A DNA stretch of 38,440 bases from Bdellovibrionales bacterium RIFOXYD1_FULL_55_31 (GTDB lineage: Bacteria > Bdellovibrionota > UBA1018). Where the stretch lies: assembly GCA_001770175.1 (NCBI GenBank), contig MEQK01000202.1, positions 1 through 38,440 on the forward strand, in the 5' to 3' direction. Shown here in pieces: positions 26,627-33,878 of this stretch. Made by a program: the position numbers and the translations under genes. Below the pieces are notes generated by a model. It was not told the origin of the DNA. It was given only the letters and a program-made list of their open reading frames with translations, and searched no databases. Each line of letters starts with the position of its first letter. The stretch's first letter is position 1.

Positions 26627-27078
26627 CTCTTCCCGTCCTCATCTTGAAGATCGCGGGCCTCATGGTAGGAATATAGCCAGCTTAGATCGCCTTTTTTTCC
26701 GGAATAAAGCAACCCGAGCGCCGCGAAGCCAGCGATCGTCACCGTTGCCGCGAGTCCCCAGATCGAAGTTTCCCGCGAGCCCCCCTCAACGGCGGAGTGG
26801 AAGGTTCCGGCGCAGGGGATCAGAATCAGGCCGAGTGCAATCAGTATAAGTGCCGCGTTTGCCGCGAGAAAAAATCTCGCGTTAATCCTTTGTCCGAGAA
26901 GGTTTTGTTTTGAATACGCCGCGGGTTCGCGTTCAGTCTCGCTGTGCGAAGAACCTTTTCTTCGAAGCCGTTCATCTTTCGAAAAAATAAAGGCAATCAT
27001 CGCAAGAATAGCCGGAATTCCGAGCGCCAGAATCGCGGACAAAAAAACTACGTAGTAAACATCCCAGCCACTTGGCAT
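26623..27078 (-). CDS. NuoA-like subunit of set 2, acidic pair and loop Cys lost
   Basis: 151 residues, three membrane helices with a longer hydrophilic C-terminal tail than set 1. The conserved loop SPYECGQ is absent (here EREPAAYSKQNL). The second helix, aligned gaplessly from RFF to P, reads RFFLAANAALILIALGLILI, so D69 and E71 of set 1 become I80 and L82. A charged tail (HEARDLQDEDGKR) overlaps nuoB2. It is the first gene of the nuo train, 136 bp from the divergent mfd start. The upstream purine run AGAGAGAG is a weak ribosome-binding site. Identity comes mainly from position and helix alignment. Confidence 0.82.
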   Translation of the reverse strand: MPSGWDVYYVVFLSAILALGIPAILAMIAFIFSKDERLRRKGSSHSETEREPAAYSKQNLLGQRINARFFLAANAALILIALGLILIPCAGTFHSAVEGGSRETSIWGLAATVTIAGFAALGLLYSGKKGDLSWLYSYHEARDLQDEDGKR

Positions 27079-27099
27079 TCGCGATCTCTCTCTGAATAG

Positions 27100-27120
27100 G
27101 CCGGACCCCTGGGGCTCGGC
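27100..27120 (-). repeat. Hairpin in the predicted leader of the nuo operon
   Basis: Imperfect inverted repeat: GCCG pairs with CGGC, and ACCC with the GGGCT side with one mismatch and a short loop. It lies in the predicted 5' leader about 20-40 nt before the nuoA2 start. There is no T-run after it on either strand, so it is not an intrinsic terminator. It could stabilise the leader or affect nuoA2 translation; function is inference. Confidence 0.4.
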
Positions 27121-27167
27121 TATTCCGATTTTCCCTGTTCCAAAAGTCGTTTTAGAAGCTCGCGAAA

Positions 27168-27196
27168 AGATTACTGAAGTTGAAATTTTGTGTCAA
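27168..27196 (-). promoter_or_regulatory. Predicted sigma-70 promoter of the nuo operon
   Basis: Minus strand: -35 TTGACA (27196-27191, perfect consensus), 17-nt spacer, -10 TAATCT (27173-27168, three of six matches). Transcription would start near 27161, giving a leader of about 83 nt. It interleaves with the mfd promoter read in the other direction. Confidence 0.55.
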
Positions 27197-27208
27197 GGTA
27201 AGTAGATT
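27180..27208 (+). promoter_or_regulatory. Predicted sigma-70 promoter of mfd
   Basis: Plus strand: -35 TTGAAA (27180-27185), 17-nt spacer, -10 TAGATT (27203-27208). The expected start, 7 nt after the -10, is the A of the mfd ATG at 27215. No Shine-Dalgarno sequence fits, so mfd mRNA may be leaderless. Confidence 0.55.
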
Positions 27209-27214
27209 GCTTAC

Positions 27215-30200
27215 ATGCGATCGAGTCGAATCGCCGCAATCCTCCGGTCTCTCGAAAGCGCGGGGGAGCCGATTCATGTTCAGGGTGCCACACCGGCCGC
27301 TCGCGCTTGGATAATTGCACGGCGCGTTAAGGCCGGCGGGGGCCCGGTCGTGGTCCTCTGCCGTGATGACGACAGCGCGGCGGATTTCGCGGCGGATCTC
27401 GAAACACTCGGCTTGGTTCTCGAGTGCCGCTCGATTTCAGTTTGCCAGTTCCCTACCTGGGATCAGTCTCCGTATAGCGCGAGTGCACCCTCCATCCGCA
27501 CCCGCCTGGCAAGGGCGGGGTCACTCGGTTTGCTCACGTCGGACGGTCTCAGCGTTCCACGCGCCTCACCGGAAGTGCTGGTTACTTCCCTGGCCGCGCT
27601 GTGCCAGGCGACCGTTCCGAAAGACCTTTTTCTTAAGCTCTCAATCGACCTTCGCGAGCAGGAGAGCGTCGGCTCCCGCGAAGCCCTGATCGCTCGGCTA
27701 CTGGAGGCCGGTTACCTTCGCGTTGACCCGGTTGAAGATCCGGGAACGTTTGCCGCGCGTGGGGAAATTCTGGACATATTCCCGCCCGATCGCGGAACCC
27801 CGATCCGGATCGAGCTGTTTGGGGACCGTGTTGAGCGAATTCGAGAATTCGATCCCGCGACTCAACGTGCCTCTGCTGAAGCCGCAGGGACTTTGCGCGG
27901 CGTTCGGATTTTTCCCGCACGAGAGTCCCTGATCAACTCGCAAACCACACCGCGCGTGCGGGAGCGGCTGAAGGCCCGCGCTGACGACCTTGGCATTTCC
28001 AGGACCGTTCGTGATCCTATACTTGCCTCGGTCCAAAGTGGAATCTATCCGGAGCACGCGGACGCATGGGTTCCTTTCGCTTTCGAAAACCCAGCCACAC
28101 TGATGGACTATCTCGCCCCGAATACCCTGTTTGCGTGGAATGACGAACTCTCCTGCATGCAGGACTGGGACATTTTCATCGCTGAACAGCGACGTCTTTC
28201 CGACGAAGCCGCGAATACCGAGGTCATCGCTCCGGTTCCGGAGGAGCTGTTTCGCTGGACCGCCGAACTGGCAAAAAGGATTCAATGCGGTGCCCGGCTT
28301 TTTCTCGATCAGGTCGCGCTCGCTAGTCTCGACCAACTTCCAGCGTCCGCCCCCACGTCTGCCGACGATCACGGCGAGATTTCTTCGCATCACCAAGTGC
28401 TGACCCTGCCCAATACCGACCTGACGCCCGGCTCAAGGCACTCTCTCGGGGATCTCGAGCCGAAGTTCAAGCTTTGGATTAGGCAGGGTTTCAAAATCGT
28501 CGCGCTCGCGTCGACGCAGACCCAGCTTGAACGAATCCGTTTTCTGCTCGAGGAGCGCGGGCTTTCCTGTCGACGCCCGGAAGCGGGTGGGTCTTATCCG
28601 GAGCCCTCGGTCGTCACGCTCCGGACAGGAAGCATATCCGAAGGTTTTCGCTGGCCCGCCGAAGGCCTGGTCATCGTAAATGAAGGTGAAATTCTCGGGA
28701 CAAAGCGCGCGAGCACCCCGCGAAAATCGTCGGTCGCGGAAAGCGGCTCCGCCGCCAAGGACTGGGCCGGCCTTAGCGCCCTGTCCGATCTCGCCGTCGA
28801 CGATGCTATTGTTCACATTGACCATGGAATCGGGCGTTACCGCGGGATAACCCGTCTGGACCTCTCCGGAGCGCCAAGTGACTTCCTGCAGCTCGAGTAC
28901 GCAAACAAAGACCGGCTGTATCTGCCCGTCTACCGACTGAATGTGATTCAAAAATACGTCGGCGCAGGCGAGAATATCGCGCTCGATCGGCTCGGCGGCC
29001 AACAGTTCGCCAAGGCAAAAGAAAAGGTGCGCGCGGCCGTAAAAAAACTCGCGATCGATCTGGTTCAGCTCTACGCGGAAAGGAAGATCCGGCCCGGCAT
29101 TCGTTTTTCACCACGGGATTCCCTATTCCGGGAGTTCGAGGCAAAGTTTCCGTTCGATGAAACGCCAGACCAGCTCAAGTCGACAGAGGACATTCTTGGC
29201 GACATGGAGTCCGGGCGCGTTATGGATCGCCTGGTTTGCGGCGATGTCGGGTATGGAAAAACCGAGGTGGCCATCCGAGCCGCATTTCGAGCTGTTTCGG
29301 ACGGGAGGCAGGTTGCCGTCCTCGTCCCGACAACCGTGCTCGCGTACCAGCACGAGCAATCATTCAAGGCCCGCATGAAGGATTATCCGATTCTTGTCGA
29401 ATCCCTTTCGCGGTTTAAGACGAAAAAGGAGCAATCCAAAACTCTCGAGAATCTTGCCTCAGGAAAAATCGATATCATCGTGGGTACGCACCGGCTTCTT
29501 TCCCGCGACGTGAGGTTTCGCGATCTCGGACTTGTAATCGTCGACGAAGAGCACAGATTCGGAGTAGAACACAAGGAGCGGCTAAAAACGATTCGAGTGA
29601 ACACGCATGTGCTCACCCTCACCGCAACGCCCATTCCACGAACCCTGCACATGGCCCTTTCCGGACTGCGCGATATCAGCCTCATAAATACGCCGCCTGT
29701 CGATCGACTTCCGATTCGGACGTACGTTTCCAAATTTGACGAGCCCCTAATCAAACGTGCCATCGAATTAGAGCTAAGCCGGGGAGGACAGGTCTTCTTC
29801 CTCCACAACCGGGTTCAATCGATTCACGAAATCGCGGCAAAAATTCGTGAGCTCGTTCATACCGCTCAAATCGGCGTGGCGCACGGCCAGATGCCCGAGG
29901 GAGAGCTTGAAAAAACGATGGTCGCATTTTACCAAAAGCGCACGAACGTCCTGGTCTGTACCTCCATTATCGAGTCGGGTTTGGATCTCCCTTCGGCCAA
30001 CACGATTCTCATTAACCGTGCTGATGCCCTCGGCCTTGCACAGCTGTATCAGATTCGGGGTCGCGTCGGGCGCGGACAGCAGCGGGCCTATGCGTACCTT
30101 CTTGTTCCGGCAGAAGGCGCCGTCACTGAGGACGCCAAGAGACGCCTGGAAGTCATTCAGCGCTTCGTGGAACTCGGTAGCGGCTTCAGCATCGCCAATC

Positions 30201-30781
30201 ATGACTTGGAAATTCGCGGCGGCGGGGACCTGCTCGGTCCACAACAATCGGGTCATATCGCCGCTGTCGGCTTCGATCTTTACACCGAACTTCTGGAGGA
30301 GGCGATCCGGGAGCTTCGGGGCAAGCCGCTTTCGCCCGAAGAATCGCGCCGAGAGCCAGAAATTAAGGTCCCCTTCCCGGCGTTTTTGAGCGAAAAATAT
30401 ATCCCAGACGTTCATCAGCGCCTATCATTTTATCGACGCTTTTCGGCTTCTGAGCAAGACCGAGAGCTTGAGCTTTTCGAAGAAGAGCTTGTCGACCGCT
30501 ACGGTCCCCTGCCGCCCGAGGCGCTGAATCTGCTTTGGCTAATCCGCATCAAACAGCTCCTCAAGCGATCGGGCATTGATGCCCTCACCGCAGGTCCGCA
30601 TCGCGTATCGCTGGTCCCTGGCCCACACAGCAAACTCGACCCGATGCGCGCCATTGCGTTGGTCTCAAGCGATCCGAAAAGCTTTCAGCTCACGCCCGAT
30701 TCCAGGTTCGTAGCCGCTCTGCCGACCGAACACCTCAGGGATCTTTTCTTTGGGTTGGAGGCGCTTCTTAAACGACTTTGA
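27215..30781 (+). CDS. mfd: Transcription-repair coupling factor Mfd
   Basis: Superfamily 2 DNA translocase that removes RNA polymerase stalled at lesions and recruits UvrA, 1188 residues, full length for the family. The N-terminal UvrB-like region includes FPTWDQSPYSASAPS and EILDIFPPDRGTPIRIELFG. The RNA-polymerase-interaction (CarD-like) domain starts at about 525 (AIVHIDHGIGRYRGI). The translocase has Walker A GDVGYGKTE at about 676-684, a DEEHRFGVEHKERL box at about 776, and LTATPIPRTLHMALSG. The C-terminal half contains IIESGLDLPSANT, QIRGRVGRGQQRAYAYL and the TRCF C-terminal domain. ATG at 27215 is the likely start; it may coincide with the transcription start. uvrA lies downstream on the same strand, at 35346. 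Confidence 0.97.
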   Translation: MRSSRIAAILRSLESAGEPIHVQGATPAARAWIIARRVKAGGGPVVVLCRDDDSAADFAADLETLGLVLECRSISVCQFPTWDQSPYSASAPSIRTRLARAGSLGLLTSDGLSVPRASPEVLVTSLAALCQATVPKDLFLKLSIDLREQESVGSREALIARLLEAGYLRVDPVEDPGTFAARGEILDIFPPDRGTPIRIELFGDRVERIREFDPATQRASAEAAGTLRGVRIFPARESLINSQTTPRVRERLKARADDLGISRTVRDPILASVQSGIYPEHADAWVPFAFENPATLMDYLAPNTLFAWNDELSCMQDWDIFIAEQRRLSDEAANTEVIAPVPEELFRWTAELAKRIQCGARLFLDQVALASLDQLPASAPTSADDHGEISSHHQVLTLPNTDLTPGSRHSLGDLEPKFKLWIRQGFKIVALASTQTQLERIRFLLEERGLSCRRPEAGGSYPEPSVVTLRTGSISEGFRWPAEGLVIVNEGEILGTKRASTPRKSSVAESGSAAKDWAGLSALSDLAVDDAIVHIDHGIGRYRGITRLDLSGAPSDFLQLEYANKDRLYLPVYRLNVIQKYVGAGENIALDRLGGQQFAKAKEKVRAAVKKLAIDLVQLYAERKIRPGIRFSPRDSLFREFEAKFPFDETPDQLKSTEDILGDMESGRVMDRLVCGDVGYGKTEVAIRAAFRAVSDGRQVAVLVPTTVLAYQHEQSFKARMKDYPILVESLSRFKTKKEQSKTLENLASGKIDIIVGTHRLLSRDVRFRDLGLVIVDEEHRFGVEHKERLKTIRVNTHVLTLTATPIPRTLHMALSGLRDISLINTPPVDRLPIRTYVSKFDEPLIKRAIELELSRGGQVFFLHNRVQSIHEIAAKIRELVHTAQIGVAHGQMPEGELEKTMVAFYQKRTNVLVCTSIIESGLDLPSANTILINRADALGLAQLYQIRGRVGRGQQRAYAYLLVPAEGAVTEDAKRRLEVIQRFVELGSGFSIANHDLEIRGGGDLLGPQQSGHIAAVGFDLYTELLEEAIRELRGKPLSPEESRREPEIKVPFPAFLSEKYIPDVHQRLSFYRRFSASEQDRELELFEEELVDRYGPLPPEALNLLWLIRIKQLLKRSGIDALTAGPHRVSLVPGPHSKLDPMRAIALVSSDPKSFQLTPDSRFVAALPTEHLRDLFFGLEALLKRL

Positions 30782-30819
30782 GAGAAGCCGCGCTCCCGGT
30801 AACTTGGGCTGTTAAGAAA

Positions 30820-30835
30820 TTTGCGAAGACGCAAA
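30820..30835. repeat. Short perfect inverted repeat before the parvulin gene
   Basis: TTTGCG, 4-nt loop AAGA, CGCAAA, 38 nt after the mfd stop and 22 nt before the next ATG. There is no T-run, so a terminator is unlikely. It could be an operator or an mRNA hairpin. TTGCGA inside it, with TACCCT 16 nt on, is a weak promoter candidate. Confidence 0.35.
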
Positions 30836-30857
30836 ACCATGTTACCCTTAAACTATT

Positions 30858-31685
30858 ATGAAAACGAAAATCTCGCTCGTGACGTTACTGGGATTGTCTG
30901 TTTGTTTTGTCGGCATCTCCGATGCCGCAACAGAGCTGGCGCGCGTGAATGGCACCTCGATTTCGCTTGAAAACTTTAACAAGAAATACGCGGACAGTCT
31001 GAAGTTCTTCCAGTTCAAAGCTCCGACCAAGAAGGGGGTTCTCGAAGACCTGATCAAGCGCGAGCTCGGGATTCAAGAGGCTCGCCGCCTTGGGCTGGAC
31101 AAAGACGCCGACGTGATCGATCGAATGAACACTGTCCTGTACCATGCGCTTCTCGACAAAAAACTCAGCAAGGAGTTCGAAGGCATCCACATCTCTGATG
31201 ATGAGGCTAGAGAGTATTACGCGAAATATCCGGAGATCCGAACAAGCCACATTTTCGTCGCGGTCCGTCCTGATGCGAAGCCCAATGACAACAAGAAGGC
31301 TTATGAAAAGATAAAGAAGATTCAAGACGAGAACCTGCGGGACGGAAAGGCCGGCTTTGCGGAAATCGCGCAACGCTTCTCTGAAGGGGTCGCGGCACCG
31401 ATGGGCGGCGACATCGATTATCAGACGAAAGATAAACTCGACCCGGTTTATTACGAAACCGCGCTCAAGCTGAAAACTCCCGGCAACGTCAGCGGCATTG
31501 TGAGAACGCAGTTTGGATACCATATCATAAAACTCACCGCTGTCCGGTCGTGGGAAGACGCCGACCGCGCACAGGTGAAACGGCTTGTATTTGACGAGCG
31601 GCGTAGTCAAATTTTCGAGCGTTACATGAACGGACTGCGTCAACAAGCCCGGATATCCGTCCGCTCAGAGCTCCTTAAAGACTAG
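30858..31685 (+). CDS. Secreted parvulin-type peptidyl-prolyl isomerase
   Basis: 275 residues with a signal peptide (about 1-23, MKTKISLVTLLGLSVCFVGI then SDA). A SurA/PrsA-like helical N-domain follows (ELARVNGTSISLENFNKKYA, VLEDLIKRELGIQEARRLG). The parvulin domain at about 127-222 has IRTSHIFVAVRPDA, MGGDIDYQTK and RTQFGYHIIKLTAV. It should act in the periplasm on folding outer-membrane or secreted proteins. It stands between mfd and a second chaperone of the same class. No Shine-Dalgarno sequence is evident before the ATG at 30858, so its translation may be atypical or start elsewhere. PpiC-like is the safest name. Confidence 0.9.
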   Translation: MKTKISLVTLLGLSVCFVGISDAATELARVNGTSISLENFNKKYADSLKFFQFKAPTKKGVLEDLIKRELGIQEARRLGLDKDADVIDRMNTVLYHALLDKKLSKEFEGIHISDDEAREYYAKYPEIRTSHIFVAVRPDAKPNDNKKAYEKIKKIQDENLRDGKAGFAEIAQRFSEGVAAPMGGDIDYQTKDKLDPVYYETALKLKTPGNVSGIVRTQFGYHIIKLTAVRSWEDADRAQVKRLVFDERRSQIFERYMNGLRQQARISVRSELLKD

Positions 31686-31691
31686 TTCCCC

Positions 31692-31718
31692 GTTTTCGCG
31701 ATCGCTTGTTGCGAAAAC
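31692..31718. repeat. Inverted repeat between the two PPIase genes
   Basis: GTTTTCGC and GCGAAAAC form a perfect 8-bp stem around an 11-nt loop, 6 nt after the parvulin stop. It is followed by a C-run, not a T-run, so it is at best a weak or protein-assisted terminator or an mRNA-stabilising hairpin. Confidence 0.4.
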
Positions 31719-31784
31719 CCCCCGGACCGTGCCAAAAAGAGGAAAAGAGGCGCGCGTGCGCCCAGATCTTGAGAAGGGCTATTC

Positions 31785-32843
31785 ATGAAATATCGATTCA
31801 CGTTCTATATGATTCTTGTTGCTCTAGCTTATGCGGAAGCCCCCGAGTCAGCGCTCGCGGCACCCGCCACAAAGGCGACACCTCCAGCCGCGGCTCCGGT
31901 CGTGATCGATCGAATTGAAGCGTCCGTGAATCTGGCACTTGTCCTGCGCTCGGATCTTGACCGCTTTCGACACACCATAAAGCTGCGCAAACAATTGGAC
32001 CCGCTTTTTTCGGGAACGGCGCTTGCGACAAAGGGTGAGCGCGCCACGGACAGCGAAATTGCCCAGTTTCTGATCAACGAGCGGCTGATTGCTCAACAGT
32101 TCCCGGTGAGTGACGCCGAAGTCGAGCAAGAGATCAATTCAATTCAGGCAAACAACCATATCGACCGCGAAACTTTGAAGCGAGCTCTTTCTGAGCAGGG
32201 GTTCGCCTTTGAGGAATATTTTGAATTGATCCGAATGAGCGCCAGCAAACGCAATCTGATCGACAGGGATATCCGGACGAAAGTTGCCGTTTCCGACGAT
32301 GACGTAAAAAACTATTTCTACAATCATTTTACGCGCTCATCATCGACACCGCTCTCTTACAAGCTGCAGATCATTTCCGTTGCTACTCGTAATTATAAAT
32401 CGCTTGGCGCCGCTCGAGACGTTGCTCAACGTGCCGTAAGCGCGCTGAAATCAGGGGAACAGTTCGAAGAAGTCGCAAAACAAATGAGCGATCACGCAAG
32501 CGCCTCCTCGGGGGGCGACTTGGGCGTTGTCACCGAGGACGAGATGTCACCGCTCATTCGCGAGCAAGTCAAAAAGCTCAAAATCGGCCAAGTCAGCGAT
32601 GTCTTCGGCGGCGCTTCGGCGGGAGCATTCAACATTATTCGCCTCGTCGACGTCAAATCAGGCGAAAATGACCGGTTCGAGAAAGCAAAAGAAGAAATCC
32701 GCAACCAGCTCGCCGCGGGAGAGTATCAGCACCAGATTTCTCTGTGGCTCGAAAGGCAGCAACAAAAAGCCTTCATTCATCAAGCAGGAGATGCTGCTAC
32801 CGCTGGTCTTTCGACGCAGCCCTCTTCCACGAACACGAGATGA
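31785..32843 (+). CDS. surA: SurA-like periplasmic chaperone / PPIase
   Basis: 352 residues. The signal peptide ends near residue 26 (ESALA then AP). The SurA N-terminal chaperone domain spans about 40-185 (VVIDRIEASVNLALVLRSDL, FLINERLIAQQFPVSDAEVE). One parvulin domain lies at about 190-295 (SYKLQIISVAT, SSGGDLGVVTEDEMSP, GAFNIIRLVDVK), where E. coli SurA has two. The Ser/Thr-rich tail is probably disordered. The start ATG has GAAGGG 6 nt upstream. The stop overlaps the pdxA start (ATGA). The surA-pdxA neighbourhood is also found in E. coli, which supports the naming. Role: delivery and folding of outer-membrane proteins in the periplasm. Confidence 0.88.
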   Translation: MKYRFTFYMILVALAYAEAPESALAAPATKATPPAAAPVVIDRIEASVNLALVLRSDLDRFRHTIKLRKQLDPLFSGTALATKGERATDSEIAQFLINERLIAQQFPVSDAEVEQEINSIQANNHIDRETLKRALSEQGFAFEEYFELIRMSASKRNLIDRDIRTKVAVSDDDVKNYFYNHFTRSSSTPLSYKLQIISVATRNYKSLGAARDVAQRAVSALKSGEQFEEVAKQMSDHASASSGGDLGVVTEDEMSPLIREQVKKLKIGQVSDVFGGASAGAFNIIRLVDVKSGENDRFEKAKEEIRNQLAAGEYQHQISLWLERQQQKAFIHQAGDAATAGLSTQPSSTNTR

Positions 32844-33865
32844 ATCCGCTTGCCGTCACTCCGGGTGATCCGGACGGAATCGGGCCAGAGGTGGTGTGGA
32901 AGACCATTCGGGAGGTCCGCGGGCTCGGCGCACGTCTTCTTTGCGTCGGAGCGAGGAGACCCTTCGAGAAGCTTGGCGCAAAAATCATAGAAACCTCTGA
33001 AGAGGAGTTGCGACTGGCTCTCAAGTCACACCGGCTCCGCCCGCCGGCTTCTCGCGAGCCCCACGTGTGGCTGTTGCCCGCGCCGGAGGCGGTCCCCTCC
33101 GCCAGCTTGGGAACCGCTCCCGCAATTCTGGCCGGCTTTCAAGCTGGCTGGTCGATCAAAAAGGCGACGAGACTTGTTCAGCGCGGCCTTGCGACCGCTC
33201 TGGTTACCGGGCCCATCAGCAAAGAACGTTTGATCGCTGCCGGCTATTCGTTTCCCGGACACACCGAGTTTCTGGCTCATCTTTGTGGAAAAAAAACCGT
33301 TACGATGATGCTGGCAAATGACACATTACGCGTCTCTCTGGTCACGACCCATCTCGCTTTGCGAGACGTCCCCGGGGCCCTGACTCAGCAAAAGATCATC
33401 TCCGCGACCAAACAGACCTTCAACAGCCTTCAGGCGGGGTGGGGGATCGCGCGTCCGAGAGTGGCCGTCGCCGCCCTTAACCCTCATGCAGGCGAATCAG
33501 GTCTTTTTGGCCGCGAAGAGGTCGAAATCATTTGCCCGGCGATCCGCAAATTACGAAAATTGGGCTATCCCGCCGAGGGCCCCTTTCCCGCGGACACCCT
33601 CTTCGCGAAGCATGTCTCGGGACCGCTGAAAGGGCGATTCGACGCCGTCGTCTGCATGTACCACGACCAGGGTTTGATCCCGGTAAAGCTCCTTGATTTC
33701 GGCAATACCGTCAATATAACGTTGGGTCTTCCTATGATACGAACATCGGTCGACCACGGTGTCGGCTTTGATATCGCGGGTTCGGGGCAAGCCGATCATT
33801 CCAGTTTCCGGGCCGCAGTCGCCTTGGCGGAGCGCCTGGTTCGAAAACGACGATCCGACCGCTAA
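32840..33865 (+). CDS. pdxA: 4-hydroxythreonine-4-phosphate dehydrogenase
   Basis: NAD-dependent oxidation step of the DXP-dependent pyridoxal phosphate pathway. 341 residues from the ATG at 32840, which overlaps the surA stop; the open frame extends upstream but only inside surA. The N-terminus MNPLAVTPGDPDGIGPEVVW is the family signature. Metal-binding histidines are H171 (TTHLALRDVPG), H216 (ALNPHAGESGLFG) and H275 (CMYHDQGLIPVK), matching E. coli H166, H211 and H266. PISKERLIAAGYSFPGHTEF is also typical. It is complete. Confidence 0.97.
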   Translation: MNPLAVTPGDPDGIGPEVVWKTIREVRGLGARLLCVGARRPFEKLGAKIIETSEEELRLALKSHRLRPPASREPHVWLLPAPEAVPSASLGTAPAILAGFQAGWSIKKATRLVQRGLATALVTGPISKERLIAAGYSFPGHTEFLAHLCGKKTVTMMLANDTLRVSLVTTHLALRDVPGALTQQKIISATKQTFNSLQAGWGIARPRVAVAALNPHAGESGLFGREEVEIICPAIRKLRKLGYPAEGPFPADTLFAKHVSGPLKGRFDAVVCMYHDQGLIPVKLLDFGNTVNITLGLPMIRTSVDHGVGFDIAGSGQADHSSFRAAVALAERLVRKRRSDR

Positions 33866-33878
33866 AAGGGAGCTTAAG

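Noticed and set aside
24563-27078. Set 2 as a group 4 NiFe hydrogenase (Ech, Hyc, Mbh type)
   Set aside because: NuoD2 has no CxxC pairs at either end, and the gene set includes nuoA, J and K in complex I order.
17103-27078. Set 2 as a decaying duplicate or pseudogene cluster
   Set aside because: All eleven frames are open, junctions overlap precisely, ribosome-binding sites are good and all twelve cluster cysteines are kept. Decay would not spare these selectively.
27100-27120. Terminator between the divergent nuo and mfd genes
   Set aside because: The genes diverge, so none is needed, and no T-run follows the hairpin on either strand.
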